Below are positions 44,999-54,206 of a stretch of 64,000 nt of DNA, one piece after another. Under the pieces are notes generated by a model that was not told where the DNA came from, ran no database searches, and worked only from the letters and a program-made list of their open reading frames with translations. Numbering within the stretch: position 1 is the first letter of the stretch; every line of letters begins with the position of its first letter. Made by a program: the position numbers and the translations under genes. The DNA is from Gammaproteobacteria bacterium (lineage in GTDB: Bacteria > Pseudomonadota > Gammaproteobacteria > Natronospirales > REEB76), in NCBI GenBank assembly GCA_036383255.1, contig DASVOS010000014.1:37538-101537 (forward strand), given 5' to 3'.

Positions 44999-45991
44999 AT
45001 GTCCGCCTGGCTGCTGCGCCGCTGGTACTCGCCTCATCCCGCCTGGTTCCTGATCCCGTTCAGCTGGCTGTTCTGGCTGCTCTCGGCCCTGCGCCGCGGT
45101 GCCTACGCGCTCGGCATCTTGCCCGTGGCGAGGCTGCCGGTGCCGGTCATCGTGGCGGGCAACATCAGCGTGGGCGGCACAGGCAAGACACCTTTCGTCA
45201 TCTGGCTGGCGCAGGAGCTCAAGCAGCGCGGCTTCAGGCCTGGCATCGTCACACGGGGCTACGGCGCCAACTTGAGCCACGCCCGTCTTGTGACGGCCGA
45301 TGCCGGCGCGCATGAAGCGGGGGACGAGACCCTGCTGCTGGCTCGCCACGGCGGCGTGCCGGTGGCGGCGGGACGCGACCGGGTGGCGGCGGCGCGCCTG
45401 TTGGCCGAGGAGCAGGGCGTGGACGCGATCATCAGCGACGACGGCCTGCAGCATTACCGGCTGCCGCGGCGCTACGAGATCGTGTTGTTGGACGGCAGCC
45501 GCGGTTTGGGCAATGGCTGGCTGCTGCCTGCGGGGCCGCTGAGGGAACGCGCGGCGCGCTTGCAGGGCGTGCAGCAAGTGGTGATCAAGCAGGTCCCGGG
45601 CGGCAGCTTCGCTTGGCCTGGGGCCCTCTCCATGCGCCTCAAGGCGGACACGGCCGTGTCCCTGCAGGGCGGTGAGCGCAAGCCCCTGAGTGCGTCCGCG
45701 GGACAGTCCGTGCACGCGGTGGCGGGCATCGGCAACCCGGAGCAGTTCTTCGCCACGCTGCGGGCCGCCGGCCTCACGGTGGATGGACGCGCGCTGCCGG
45801 ACCATGCACAGCCCTTGCCGGCGGACCTGGAGTTCGGCGATAAGCTGCCGGTGTTCATGACCGAGAAAGACGCCGTAAAATGTGCCGGCATGACCCTGCC
45901 GCGCCACTGGTACCTCGAAGCGGCGGCGGAGTTCGACGCCGCCGAGGCGGTGCGGCTCCTGGACGACATAACACGCAAATTGAAAGGTTGA
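44999..45991 (+). CDS. lpxK: Tetraacyldisaccharide 4'-kinase
   Basis: A 330-residue P-loop kinase that phosphorylates the 4' position of the lipid A precursor. The N-terminus has a membrane-associated helix and WYSPHPAWFL; the P-loop is in ISVGGTGKTPFV. The segments VTRGYG, AGDETLLLAR, ISDDGLQHYRL and TEKDAVK are diagnostic of LpxK. It is coupled to msbA (three bases). Confidence 0.95.
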   Translation: MSAWLLRRWYSPHPAWFLIPFSWLFWLLSALRRGAYALGILPVARLPVPVIVAGNISVGGTGKTPFVIWLAQELKQRGFRPGIVTRGYGANLSHARLVTADAGAHEAGDETLLLARHGGVPVAAGRDRVAAARLLAEEQGVDAIISDDGLQHYRLPRRYEIVLLDGSRGLGNGWLLPAGPLRERAARLQGVQQVVIKQVPGGSFAWPGALSMRLKADTAVSLQGGERKPLSASAGQSVHAVAGIGNPEQFFATLRAAGLTVDGRALPDHAQPLPADLEFGDKLPVFMTEKDAVKCAGMTLPRHWYLEAAAEFDAAEAVRLLDDITRKLKG

Positions 45992-45994
45992 AAC

Positions 45995-46180
45995 ATGGCT
46001 CTCGACCCCAAGCTGCTGGAGATCCTGGTGTGTCCCCTGTGCAAGGGACCACTGCTGTACCGCAAGGCGGAGGGAGAGCTGGTGTGCAAGGCGGACCGCC
46101 TGGCTTATCCCATCCGCGACGGCATCCCGGTGATGCTGGAGGGCGAGGCGCGCGAGATCGCGCCGGGCGAGAAGCTCTGA
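45995..46180 (+). CDS. ycaR: Trm112-family protein (UPF0434, YcaR)
   Basis: A 61-residue protein with [13 protein letters not shown] and [20 protein letters not shown], typical of the small Trm112/YcaR family that sits between lpxK and kdsB in many gammaproteobacteria. The C-x-x-C pair could bind zinc. Trm112 relatives activate methyltransferases in eukaryotes; the bacterial role is not established. Confidence 0.9.
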   Translation: MALDPKLLEILVCPLCKGPLLYRKAEGELVCKADRLAYPIRDGIPVMLEGEAREIAPGEKL

Positions 46181-46181
46181 G

Positions 46182-46934
46182 ATGCGCTTCATTGTGGTCA
46201 TCCCCGCGCGCTATGCGGCGCAACGCCTGCCGGGGAAGCCCCTGGCGGACCTCGCCGGCAAGCCGCTGATCCTGCATGCCTGCGACTCGGCGCGCCGCAG
46301 CGGCGCCGCCGAGGTGATCGTGGCCACCGACGATGAGCGCATCCGTGCCGCCTGCGCCGCCGCGGGCGTGGCGGCGGAGACGACCGCCGCCAGCCACGCC
46401 TCCGGCACCGACCGCATCGCCGAAGTGGCGGCGCGCCGCGGCTGGGACGACGATGCGCTGGTGGTGAACCTGCAGGGGGACGAACCCATGATGCCTCCGG
46501 GTTGCATCGAACAGACCGCGAAGCTGCTCGAGTCCGGCGCGGACATGAGCACGCTCTGCACGCCCATCCATGAACTGGCGGAGTTCATGAATCCCAATGT
46601 GGTGAAGGTGGTGACGGACGGGCAGGGACGGGCGCTCTACTTCAGCCGGGCACCCATCCCCTGGAACAGGGACGGCGCAGCTTCGGGCCTCGCTTCCCAG
46701 CAACAGCACCACGGTGCGCTGCGCCACATCGGCATCTATGGCTACCGGGTGGGCGCGCTCAAGCGCCTCTCCGCCACGCCTCCCTGCGAGCTGGAACAGC
46801 TCGAGAAGCTGGAGCAGCTGCGGGCCCTCTGGCTCGGCATGCGCATCGCGGCGGACGTGGCGAAGCAAGTCCCAGGTCCCAGCGTGGATACGCCGGAAGA
46901 CCTCAAACGGGTCGCATCCCTGCTGAAGCACTGA
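46182..46934 (+). CDS. kdsB: 3-deoxy-manno-octulosonate cytidylyltransferase
   Basis: A 250-residue nucleotidyltransferase that makes CMP-KDO for the LPS inner core. The opening FIVVIPARYAAQRLPGKPLADLAGKP, the VATDDERI segment and the VVNLQGDEPMM core are KdsB hallmarks. It follows ycaR by one base and continues the lipid A/KDO operon. Confidence 0.96.
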   Translation: MRFIVVIPARYAAQRLPGKPLADLAGKPLILHACDSARRSGAAEVIVATDDERIRAACAAAGVAAETTAASHASGTDRIAEVAARRGWDDDALVVNLQGDEPMMPPGCIEQTAKLLESGADMSTLCTPIHELAEFMNPNVVKVVTDGQGRALYFSRAPIPWNRDGAASGLASQQQHHGALRHIGIYGYRVGALKRLSATPPCELEQLEKLEQLRALWLGMRIAADVAKQVPGPSVDTPEDLKRVASLLKH

Positions 46935-46936
46935 AC

Positions 46937-47425
46937 ATGGCCGGCACGTATCGCGTCAGCGTCCTGTTCGTATGCATGGGCAACATCTGCCGCTCGCCCA
47001 CGGCGGAAGGCGTGTTCCGCAAGCTGCATGCAGAACTGGCGCCGGAGCTGGACATCCACATCGACTCCGCCGGTACCCATGCTTATCACATCGGCGATCC
47101 GCCGGATCCGCGTTCCCACGCGGCAGCCCTGAAGCGCGGCGTGGATATCTCCAGCCACCGCGGCCGCCAGGCCCGGGCCCAGGACTTCCACGACTTCGAC
47201 TACGTGATCGCCATGGACAGCGAGAACCTGCGGCGTCTCGCCTCCCTGCGTCCCAAGGACGCCAGGGCTGAATTGAGGCTATTGTTGGAATACTCACCCG
47301 AGGCGGGCATCACCGATGTGCCAGATCCCTACTATGGCGGCGCCGGCGGATTCGAACGGGTCCTGGACCTGGTAGAGCAGGGATGTCGCGCTCTGCTAGA
47401 GGAAATCCGCAAGAATCATTCTTGA
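46937..47425 (+). CDS. Low-molecular-weight protein-tyrosine phosphatase
   Basis: A 162-residue phosphatase. The P-loop is C13-x5-R19 in VCMGNICRSPTAEG, and the general acid aspartate is in DVPDPYYGG. Such enzymes often act on tyrosine kinases of capsule export, but no such kinase is in the window. It lies two bases after kdsB. The 140-bp palindromic element begins on the last base of its stop codon, so the insertion may have trimmed or replaced its original 3' end. Confidence 0.93.
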   Translation: MAGTYRVSVLFVCMGNICRSPTAEGVFRKLHAELAPELDIHIDSAGTHAYHIGDPPDPRSHAAALKRGVDISSHRGRQARAQDFHDFDYVIAMDSENLRRLASLRPKDARAELRLLLEYSPEAGITDVPDPYYGGAGGFERVLDLVEQGCRALLEEIRKNHS

Positions 47426-47564
47426 AGCCTTCTCAAAAGCGTTACGAGCGAAGGCAGAGCGAGGCGCGGGAGGCGAGTGCCCGGAGCGTACTCTTCGGTA
47501 CGTGAGGAGCACGAGCCGGACCGCAACGAAGCTATGCCGAGCGCAGTAGCTTTTGAGAAGGCTT
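47425..47564. mobile_element. 140-bp MITE-like palindromic element
   Basis: Perfect 16-bp terminal inverted repeats, AAGCCTTCTCAAAAGC at 47425-47440 and its reverse complement at 47549-47564. The interior is also palindromic around GTAC-TCTTCG-GTAC near the centre. The sequence CTTGA occurs at both boundaries (47421-47425 and 47562-47566), a possible target duplication partly inside the repeats. No transposase is encoded, so it would be non-autonomous. It lies between the phosphatase stop codon and the rne terminator. Confidence 0.75.
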
Positions 47565-47573
47565 GAGAAAAAG

Positions 47574-47596
47574 AAAGCCCGGCTTAGCCGGGCTTT
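47574..47596 (-). terminator. Rho-independent terminator of rne
   Basis: A 10-base perfect stem AAAGCCCGGC / GCCGGGCTTT with a three-base loop. Read on the minus strand it is followed by CTTTTTCTC, a T-rich tail, so it serves rne; the plus-strand side lacks a T run. Confidence 0.8.
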
Positions 47597-47622
47597 CTGC
47601 TTCTGGACGTCGGGCGTTCACG

Positions 47623-50292
47623 TCACTCGTGATGGTCGCCGCCCTGCTTGCCTTCGCTGCCGCCGCCCTGGCCGCCACCGTGGTTCTCGGAAGGCTCCTG
47701 ACGGGGCATGGCATCCGGGATGCGGTAAGGGTTGGGCATGGTGCGATCGTCATGGCCGGCCGCGCTCGAGGGCTCGTGATAGATCTCTCGTGCCGGTTGT
47801 GCCGGGGCCGCAGTGTGGGCGTGATCGTGCACGTCGTGGGAGAAGTTGCGCTCCTCCGCACCGCCCTCGTGGTCATCATGACCGAAGTGTTCGCCCGGGG
47901 GCGCCACGTTGCCGCGGTTGTCATCCTCGGTGTGGGAGGCGCCGGCCTGCTGCTGGCCCGGAGCGCCTGGCTCGCCGCGCTCTTCGAAGCGGCGGCGACG
48001 TCCACCACGGCGTCCGCGGCGGCGTCCGCGGCGTCCGCCGCCTTCGCCTGCGCGCTCGGCGGCGGGGCCGCCCATGCCGTTGCTGAACTGGCCGCCGGCC
48101 GGGGTCATGGCTGCCTGCTCCTGGGCGATCTGCTCATGGCGGGCCTGCTCGCTCAGCTGCTCGGCCTCGGAGAGGACGGGAGCCGGAGCGGGGGCGGGAG
48201 CCGGAGCTGGAGCCGGCTGCGCCTGCTGCTGCGGACGGTTCTCATGCCGTTCGCCACGCTCGCCCCGGTTGCCGCGTTCATGCCGGTCACCGCGCTCGCC
48301 GCGGTTGCCACGCTCATGGCGGTCGCCACGTTCGTGACGGTCCTGGCGCTCGCCGCGGGCCTGCTGGTTGCGGTCGCCGCGCTCCTCGCGCTTCTGGCCT
48401 CCGCCGCCTTGGTTCTGGCCCTGGCCTTGGCGCTGGGCATTGCGGTCGCGGTCACGGTCGCCGCGCTCGTCGCGGTGGCGGTTGCCGCGCTCCCGGTCGC
48501 GTCCGCGGCTGCGGTCACGCTCGTTACGGTCACGCCGGCCGAACTCCTGGCGCGGGCCGCGGTGCTCGCGGGGGCTGCGTTCGGGACGTTTCTTCTCGGC
48601 CTCGCCCCCGGTGCCGAACAGGGCACGCCAGAGCTTCACGAAGATGCCGGGCCGCTCCACGGTCTCGGGAGTGAACACCGGGGCCGGCATGGAAGGATTG
48701 ATGCCCTTCACGGCCGGGGCCTCGGCGGCTTCCTTGGCGCGCTCCGAACTCGGCAGAGGTTCCGGTTCCGGCGCCGTCACCAGCTTGTAGCTGGTGTTGG
48801 TGGCGCCTGGCGCGCGGGCTTCGTCGTCGCGGATGCGCTGGATGTCGTACTTCGGCATGTCCATGTGCGGGTGCGGCACCAGCACCACGGTCACATGGCA
48901 GCGCTTCTCGATCTCCGAGATGATGCCGCGCTTCTCGTTGAGCAGGAAGGTCGCCACATTCACGGGCAGCTTGGCCACGACGCGCGAGGTGCGCTCCTTC
49001 ATGGCCTCCTCCTCGATCAGGCGCAGCACCGACAGGGAGAGGGACTCGATGCCGCGGATGCGGCCCTCGCCTTCGCACTGCGGGCAGACCACCTGGGTGG
49101 ACTCGCCCAGGGAAGGGCGCAGGCGCTGGCGCGACATCTCAAGCAGGCCGAAGCGGGACAGCTTGCCTACCTGTACGCGGGCACGGTCCATCTCCAGGGC
49201 GACGCGCAGGCGGTCTTCCACCTCGCGCTGGTTCTTGGGCGGGCCCATGTCGATGAAATCGATGACGATGAGGCCGCCCAGGTCGCGCAGCCGGAGCTGG
49301 CGTGCCACCTCGTCGGCGGCCTCCAGGTTGGTGCGCAGGGCGGTCTCCTCGATGTCACTGCCCTTGGTGGCGCGGGCCGAGTTGACGTCGATGGCCACCA
49401 GGGCCTCGGTATGGTCGATGACCAGGGCGCCGCCGGAGGGCAGGCGGATGTGGCGGCCGAAGGCAGCCTCGATCTGGCTCTCGATCTGGAAGCGGGTGAA
49501 CAGCGGCACGCGCTCGTCGTAGCGCTTGAGCTTGCCGACGCTCTGGGGCATGACCTTCTGCATGAAGGCCTGGGCTTCCTGGAACATCTTGTCGTCGTCC
49601 ACCAGGATCTCACCGATGTCGGCGCGCAGGTAGTCGCGCAGGGCGCGGATCACGACGTTGCCTTCCTGGTAGATCAGGAACGGTGCGGAGCGCTCATGGG
49701 AGGCCTTGTCGATGGCGTCCCAGGTCTGCACCAGGTAGTCCAGGTCCCATTGCAATTCCTCGGGGCTGCGGCCGCCGGCGGCGGTGCGGATGATGACGCC
49801 CATGCCGTCCGGGATCTGCAGGGAGGACAGCGCATCGCGCAGCTCCTCGCGGTCGTCGCCCTCGACCCGGCGCGAGACGCCGCCGGCACGGGGGTTGTTG
49901 GGCATCAGCACCATGAAGCGCCCCGCCAGGCTGATGAACGTGGTGAGGGCGGCACCCTTGTTGCCGCGCTCCTCCTTGTCCACCTGCACCATGACTTCCT
50001 GGCCTTCCTGCAACACCTCACGGATGTTGATGCGGCTGGATGTGTCGGCACCCTGACGGAAGTAGCTGCGGGAGATTTCCTTCAGCGGGAGGAAACCGTG
50101 GCGCTCGGAACCGTAGTCCACGAAGCAGGCTTCCAGGCTGGGCTCGACCCGGGTGATGCGGCCCTTGTAGATGTTGGCCTTCTTCTGCTCCTTGGAGAGT
50201 ACCTCGAGGTCGAGGTCATACAGGCGCTGGCCATCCACCATGGCCACGCGCAACTCCTCGGGCTGGGTCGCATTGATCAGTATTCTTTTCAT
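47623..50292 (-). CDS. rne: Ribonuclease E
   Basis: An 889-residue endoribonuclease, the core of the RNA degradosome. The S1 domain (about residues 36-120), the DNase I-like catalytic aspartates in VAIDVNSAR and VIDFIDMG, and the zinc-link [10 protein letters not shown] are intact. After about residue 520 it becomes a disordered Arg/Glu/Gly-rich scaffold (RGERGDR and HERGNRG repeats, then [16 protein letters not shown], then a His/Gly-rich tail). This region replaces the E. coli scaffold without sequence similarity. A long leader precedes it. Confidence 0.96.
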   Translation of the reverse strand: MKRILINATQPEELRVAMVDGQRLYDLDLEVLSKEQKKANIYKGRITRVEPSLEACFVDYGSERHGFLPLKEISRSYFRQGADTSSRINIREVLQEGQEVMVQVDKEERGNKGAALTTFISLAGRFMVLMPNNPRAGGVSRRVEGDDREELRDALSSLQIPDGMGVIIRTAAGGRSPEELQWDLDYLVQTWDAIDKASHERSAPFLIYQEGNVVIRALRDYLRADIGEILVDDDKMFQEAQAFMQKVMPQSVGKLKRYDERVPLFTRFQIESQIEAAFGRHIRLPSGGALVIDHTEALVAIDVNSARATKGSDIEETALRTNLEAADEVARQLRLRDLGGLIVIDFIDMGPPKNQREVEDRLRVALEMDRARVQVGKLSRFGLLEMSRQRLRPSLGESTQVVCPQCEGEGRIRGIESLSLSVLRLIEEEAMKERTSRVVAKLPVNVATFLLNEKRGIISEIEKRCHVTVVLVPHPHMDMPKYDIQRIRDDEARAPGATNTSYKLVTAPEPEPLPSSERAKEAAEAPAVKGINPSMPAPVFTPETVERPGIFVKLWRALFGTGGEAEKKRPERSPREHRGPRQEFGRRDRNERDRSRGRDRERGNRHRDERGDRDRDRNAQRQGQGQNQGGGGQKREERGDRNQQARGERQDRHERGDRHERGNRGERGDRHERGNRGERGERHENRPQQQAQPAPAPAPAPAPAPVLSEAEQLSEQARHEQIAQEQAAMTPAGGQFSNGMGGPAAERAGEGGGRRGRRRGRRGGRRRRFEERGEPGAPGQQQAGASHTEDDNRGNVAPPGEHFGHDDHEGGAEERNFSHDVHDHAHTAAPAQPAREIYHEPSSAAGHDDRTMPNPYRIPDAMPRQEPSENHGGGQGGGSEGKQGGDHHE
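48257..48328 (-). repeat. Tandem 36-bp repeat in the rne scaffold region
   Basis: Two adjacent 36-base units (48257-48292 and 48293-48328), about 85% alike by eye, encode a doubled 12-residue [16 protein letters not shown] unit; a partial third follows. It marks an expandable, unstructured part of RNase E. Confidence 0.7.
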
Positions 50293-50651
50293 CGAATGTC
50301 TCGCTCAGCACTGCACCATGGGCTGCACGAGATCAGGAAGGGCCGGACGGCCTCAGGGCGGGGATCTTCTGGTTATTCAGGCGCCGGTCCCTTGCGGGGG
50401 ACGGCTGCCTTAGAAATCCAAGCCTGGGCGGAATCGGCGCTTCGTGACCATGCGAAGGCATGGGAGCGCGGTCCTTAACATCGCTTTGGGCCCGTTCCAA
50501 GGGGCGGGCGACGTCGCTTTACACGGGGCCGCTGGATAGACACGCGGCGGACCCCACCAAATCGCATAAAGGCCCCCTCAGGGCCTCTCGCTGGGCGTTT
50601 TCCGCGGGCTCAGGCCTTGGCCAGGCAACGCACGGTTTACACCTGTCCGGT
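50293..50651 (-). promoter_or_regulatory. Long rne 5' leader
   Basis: From the promoter at 50652-50680 to the rne ATG is about 350 bases without a gene, comparable with the 361-base E. coli leader through which RNase E controls its own mRNA. It holds several GC-rich hairpins, including AGGCCC-TGAG-GGGCCT followed by TTTAT on the minus strand (near 50570-50590), which looks terminator-like. I see no coding sequence here. Confidence 0.55.
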
Positions 50652-50680
50652 ACTATAGCAACGATTTCCCGACCCTTCAA
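50652..50680 (-). promoter_or_regulatory. rne promoter
   Basis: Read on the minus strand: TTGAAG (-35), exactly 17 bases, TATAGT (-10) with a TGC extended -10. It is the best sigma-70-type promoter in the window. It sits in the 421-base divergent gap with rluC. Confidence 0.75.
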
Positions 50681-50713
50681 CGCCGTAACACTTTTATTTT
50701 CAGGAGCTTAAGC

Positions 50714-51667
50714 GTGGATTCTGGCGGTCCCAAGGCCCGCATGCTGACCGCGGGAGAGGAGGACGCGGGCCAAAGGCTCGACAATTTCCTGTTCCGGACC
50801 CTCAAGGGGGTGCCCAAGAGCCACGTGTATCGGCTCCTGCGCACCGGCCAGGTACGGGTCAACAAGAAGCGCGTGAAGCCCGACTACCGCCTGGAGGCGG
50901 GCGACGAGCTGCGCCTGCCGCCGGTGCGCCAGGAGGAGAAGGCCGCTCCCGGCAAGCCGCCTCATTGGCAGCAGGAAGCCATGCAGTCCGGAATCCTGTT
51001 CGAGGACGATCGCATCCTTGTGGTGAACAAGCCCGCCGGCATGGCCGTGCATGGAGGCAGCGGCGTGAGCTTCGGGGTCATCGAGACCTTGAGGGTGCTC
51101 AGGCCCGACACGCCGGGCCTGGAGCTCGCCCACCGGCTGGACCGGGATACCAGTGGCTGTCTCATCGTCGCCAAGCGCCGGAGTGCCGTCCGGTCCCTGC
51201 ATGGAGCCTTCCGGGACGGTTCCGTGGAGAAGCATTACCTGGCCCTGCTGGCGCACCCGTGGCAGGGCGGCAACCGGGAAGTGGATGCCCCCCTGCAGAA
51301 GAACCAGCTGGAAGGTGGCGAACGCATCGTGAAGGTGAGCCGCGAAGGGAAAGAGGCCAAGAGCCTGTTCACCCCATTACAGAAGTTCGCCGGCTCGGTC
51401 CTGGCGGACGTGCACATCTACACCGGCCGCACCCACCAGATCCGCGTGCATGCGTCCTACATCGGCCATCCGGTGGCGGGAGACGACAAGTACGGCGACC
51501 GGGAGGCCAACAAGCTTCTCAAAGCCGCGGGACTGAAGCGCATGTTCCTGCATGCCCACCGGCTGAGCTTCCCGCATCCGGAGACCGGTGAGCGGCTGAG
51601 TCTCACGGCACCCCTGGACGATGAGTTGCAGGCCGTGATCAGGAATCTCGGCGGGAGACCGGTCTAG
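50714..51667 (+). CDS. rluC: 23S rRNA pseudouridine synthase RluC
   Basis: A 317-residue RluA-family enzyme that makes pseudouridines 955, 2504 and 2580 in E. coli 23S rRNA. An S4 domain (about residues 17-75) leads to the catalytic motif AHRLDRDTSGCL with the essential aspartate, and TGRTHQIRVH near residue 240. The start is GTG 50714, preceded by CAGGAG; no ATG lies nearby in frame. Divergent from rne, as in E. coli. Confidence 0.94.
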   Translation: MDSGGPKARMLTAGEEDAGQRLDNFLFRTLKGVPKSHVYRLLRTGQVRVNKKRVKPDYRLEAGDELRLPPVRQEEKAAPGKPPHWQQEAMQSGILFEDDRILVVNKPAGMAVHGGSGVSFGVIETLRVLRPDTPGLELAHRLDRDTSGCLIVAKRRSAVRSLHGAFRDGSVEKHYLALLAHPWQGGNREVDAPLQKNQLEGGERIVKVSREGKEAKSLFTPLQKFAGSVLADVHIYTGRTHQIRVHASYIGHPVAGDDKYGDREANKLLKAAGLKRMFLHAHRLSFPHPETGERLSLTAPLDDELQAVIRNLGGRPV

Positions 51668-52254
51668 GGCAATTCCAGGCCCGCGTTTCGCAGGAACTTG
51701 CAAAGCTCAATCAACGGCAGGCCTATCAGGGCCGAGGGATCGCTCGATTCGATGGCCTCAAATAGGCTTATCCCCAGACCTTCCGATTTGAAACTGCCGG
51801 CGGAGTCATAGGGCTTCTCCGCGTGGAGATAGCGCTCGATCTCCACATCCGTGAGCTTGCGGAAGGCCACCCGGGTCACGTCGGTGTATTCCTGGATGCG
51901 GCCGTCCCGGGTGTCGATGAGGCACAGGCCCGTGTGGAACTTCATGTACTTCCCGGAGGCGGCCCTGAGCTGGGCCGTGGCGGTGGCGTGGCCCCCCGGC
52001 TTGCCCAGGATCTCGCCCTCCCGTTCCGCCGCCTGGTCGGAGCCGATGATGAGCGCGCCGGGATGCTGCGCCGCCACCGCCTGGGCCTTGGCCCGGGACA
52101 GGCGCTGCACCAGGGCCTGCACCGGCTCGTTGGCGCTGCGGGTCTCGTCCACGCCCGGCGCCGCGGTGATGAAGGGCAGGCCGAGGCGTTCCAGCAGCAT
52201 GCGCCGGTGCCGGGACGTGGATGCCAGGACCAGGGGAGGGCGGGAAGCGGGCAT
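51664..52254 (-). CDS. maf: Maf-like nucleoside triphosphate pyrophosphatase
   Basis: A 196-residue Maf/Ham1-fold protein with LVLASTSRHRRMLLERLG, the ITAAPGVDETR segment, IIGSDQAAEREGEILGKPG and KPYDSAGSFKSEGLG. Its position next to rluC and yceD matches E. coli YceF, a 7-methyl-GTP pyrophosphatase. ATG 52254 starts the family N-terminus; the frame runs upstream to 52350 without similarity. Its 3' end overlaps the rluC stop by four bases. Confidence 0.9.
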   Translation of the reverse strand: MPASRPPLVLASTSRHRRMLLERLGLPFITAAPGVDETRSANEPVQALVQRLSRAKAQAVAAQHPGALIIGSDQAAEREGEILGKPGGHATATAQLRAASGKYMKFHTGLCLIDTRDGRIQEYTDVTRVAFRKLTDVEIERYLHAEKPYDSAGSFKSEGLGISLFEAIESSDPSALIGLPLIELCKFLRNAGLELP

Positions 52255-52381
52255 GGGATGGTCCAAAAAGGGGCCGTAAGCATCGCCTGGAAGCGGCTCC
52301 CGGCACAAGACGCTGTAAAAACAAGGGCTTGGCGCTTCAAACTTTGACACGAGCGGTCCGGAAAAGTATGATTGCGCGCTT

Positions 52382-52897
52382 ATGTCAGGCGCTTTGCCGC
52401 CCTCCCTGGATCTCGCCCGCGCTGCCCGCCAGACCTACGGCCTGGAAGGACGCCTGCCGGTGAGATCGCTGCCGCGGCTGGCCGCGGTGCTGGCCTCGGA
52501 CCGGGGAGAGGTGAAGGTGGCGCTCGAAGCCGGCAAGGACGCGGCGCGGCAGGTGACGGTCACGGGCCGCATCGACGCCGAACTCGAGCTGACCTGCCAG
52601 CGCTGCCTGGAGCCGGTGAAGCTCGCGGTGCACGCGGAGCCGAACCTGGCATGGGTGAAGTCGGACGAGCAGCTCGCCGGCTTGTCCGAGGAATACGAGC
52701 CGCTGCTCTCGGCCGACGGTGACGTCGACCTGAAGGAGCTGGTGGCGGATGAATTGCTGCTGGCGTTGCCGCTCGTGCCCAGGCACGAAGGCGACACGGC
52801 ATGTGGAGAGCTCCCGGGCCACGCGGCGCAAGCCGCGGAACCCGTGGAGAAGAAGAACCCTTTTGCGGAATTGGCCAAGCTCAAGCGCGGCCAGTGA
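52382..52897 (+). CDS. yceD: YceD family protein (DUF177)
   Basis: A 171-residue protein with the DUF177 core [14 protein letters not shown] (C-x-x-C) and [20 protein letters not shown]. The family is linked with 23S rRNA accumulation and ribosome biogenesis, and its gene precedes rpmF in most proteobacteria, as here. Molecular role is not firmly known. Confidence 0.92.
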   Translation: MSGALPPSLDLARAARQTYGLEGRLPVRSLPRLAAVLASDRGEVKVALEAGKDAARQVTVTGRIDAELELTCQRCLEPVKLAVHAEPNLAWVKSDEQLAGLSEEYEPLLSADGDVDLKELVADELLLALPLVPRHEGDTACGELPGHAAQAAEPVEKKNPFAELAKLKRGQ

Positions 52898-52913
52898 ATC
52901 CAGGAGTAGGAAA

Positions 52914-53096
52914 ATGGCTGTTCAGAAAAGTCGCGTGACCCCTTCCCGCCGTGGCCAGCGCCGTTCGCACGACGCGCTCCGTGGCGCGACCCTCTCGGTC
53001 GAGTCCAGCACCGGTGAGACCCACCGCCGGCACCACATCACGGCCGACGGCTTCTACCGCGGCAAGAAGATCCTCAACACCAAGCGGGACGACTGA
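52914..53096 (+). CDS. rpmF: 50S ribosomal protein L32
   Basis: A 60-residue basic protein, [20 protein letters not shown] to [15 protein letters not shown], a complete bacterial L32 of the form without the zinc cysteines. A good Shine-Dalgarno (CAGGAG) precedes the ATG. It lies between yceD and plsX, the classical ribosome/phospholipid operon. Confidence 0.97.
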   Translation: MAVQKSRVTPSRRGQRRSHDALRGATLSVESSTGETHRRHHITADGFYRGKKILNTKRDD

Positions 53097-53105
53097 GTCT
53101 TCATC

Positions 53106-53130
53106 CACCCGCGCGCGTCAGGCGCGGGTG
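53106..53130 (+). promoter_or_regulatory. Hairpin covering the plsX ribosome-binding region
   Basis: A perfect 9-base stem CACCCGCGC / GCGCGGGTG with a 7-base loop ends five bases before the ATG at 53136. It would hide the only GGGTG Shine-Dalgarno-like sequence, so it may limit plsX translation, or act as a weak attenuator after rpmF. Confidence 0.5.
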
Positions 53131-53135
53131 ACAGC

Positions 53136-54206
53136 ATGACGGGGCCGGCCTCCGCTCATACGATGAACTCCACCGTCACCATCGCGCTGGACGCCATGGG
53201 CGGCGATCACGGGCTTTCCGTGACCGTGCCCGCGGCCGTCAACATGCTCGGCAAGCATCCTGAGCTCAAGCTGATCCTGGTCGGCCGCCAGGAGGCGCTC
53301 GAGCCCCTGGTGGCGCGCCATCGTGCCCGTCTCGGCGAGCGCCTCACCGTGCATCACGCCTCCGAGGAAGTGGGCAGCGACGAGCTGCCGTCGCTGGCGC
53401 TGCGCGGCAAGAAGGACTCCTCCATGCGCGTCGCCATCGACCTGGTGAAAGCCGGGCAGGCGCATGCCTGCGTGAGCGCCGGCAACACCGGCGCGCTCAT
53501 GGCCACCGCGCGCTTCGTGCTCAAGACCGTGAGCGGCATCGACCGGCCCGCCATCTGCGCGCTGATCCCGTCCCATGGCGGTCACACCCACATGCTCGAC
53601 CTCGGCGCCAACGCCGACTGCACGTCCGAGCAGCTGTTCCAGTTCGGGGTGATGGGCGCGGCGCTGGCGAGCGCGGTGTACAACATCAAGGAACCCCGCG
53701 TCGGCCTCCTCAACATCGGCGAGGAGGAGATCAAGGGCAACGAGAAGGTGAAGGAGGCGGCGCGCATGCTCACCGCCAGCCACCTCAACTACATCGGCTT
53801 CGTCGAGGGCGACGACATCTTCTCCCGAGACGTGGACGTGGTGGTGACCGACGGTTTCGTCGGCAACGTCTCGCTCAAGACCATGGAAGGCCTCGCCAAG
53901 ATGATCAGCCAGATCATCCGCGAGGAGTTCCGCCGCAGCTATGTCACCAAGCTCCTGGCCATGGCGGCCATGCCGGTGCTGAAGATGGTGCGCAAGCGCC
54001 TCGATACCCGGCACTACAACGGCGCCAGCCTGCTGGGCCTGCGCGGCGTGGTGGTGAAGAGCCACGGCGGCGCCGACAGCGTGGGCTTCGCCGCCGCCAT
54101 CCGCATCGCCATCCTCGAGGTCCAGAACCAGGTGCCCCAGCGCATCGGCAAACTGATGGAAGAACAATTGCCGCAACAGCCTCCGGCCGCGGCGGAGAAC
54201 GCATGA
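53136..54206 (+). CDS. plsX: Phosphate acyltransferase PlsX
   Basis: A 356-residue enzyme that converts acyl-ACP to acyl-phosphate for phospholipid synthesis. [13 protein letters not shown], the [12 protein letters not shown] segment and [14 protein letters not shown] are family hallmarks. ATG 53136 is reported; ATG 53163 ([14 protein letters not shown]) would fit the usual short N-terminus equally well and lies clear of the hairpin. It overlaps fabH by four bases. Confidence 0.95.
   Translation: MTGPASAHTMNSTVTIALDAMGGDHGLSVTVPAAVNMLGKHPELKLILVGRQEALEPLVARHRARLGERLTVHHASEEVGSDELPSLALRGKKDSSMRVAIDLVKAGQAHACVSAGNTGALMATARFVLKTVSGIDRPAICALIPSHGGHTHMLDLGANADCTSEQLFQFGVMGAALASAVYNIKEPRVGLLNIGEEEIKGNEKVKEAARMLTASHLNYIGFVEGDDIFSRDVDVVVTDGFVGNVSLKTMEGLAKMISQIIREEFRRSYVTKLLAMAAMPVLKMVRKRLDTRHYNGASLLGLRGVVVKSHGGADSVGFAAAIRIAILEVQNQVPQRIGKLMEEQLPQQPPAAAENA

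Noticed and set aside
43217..46201. 994-codon minus-strand open frame across msbA and lpxK
   Set aside because: Spans several verified plus-strand genes and has no recognisable domain.
47563..50478. 971-codon plus-strand open frame opposite rne, with many apparent hydrophobic stretches
   Set aside because: The hydrophobic runs are the reverse reading of the Arg/Glu-rich RNase E scaffold; not a membrane protein gene.
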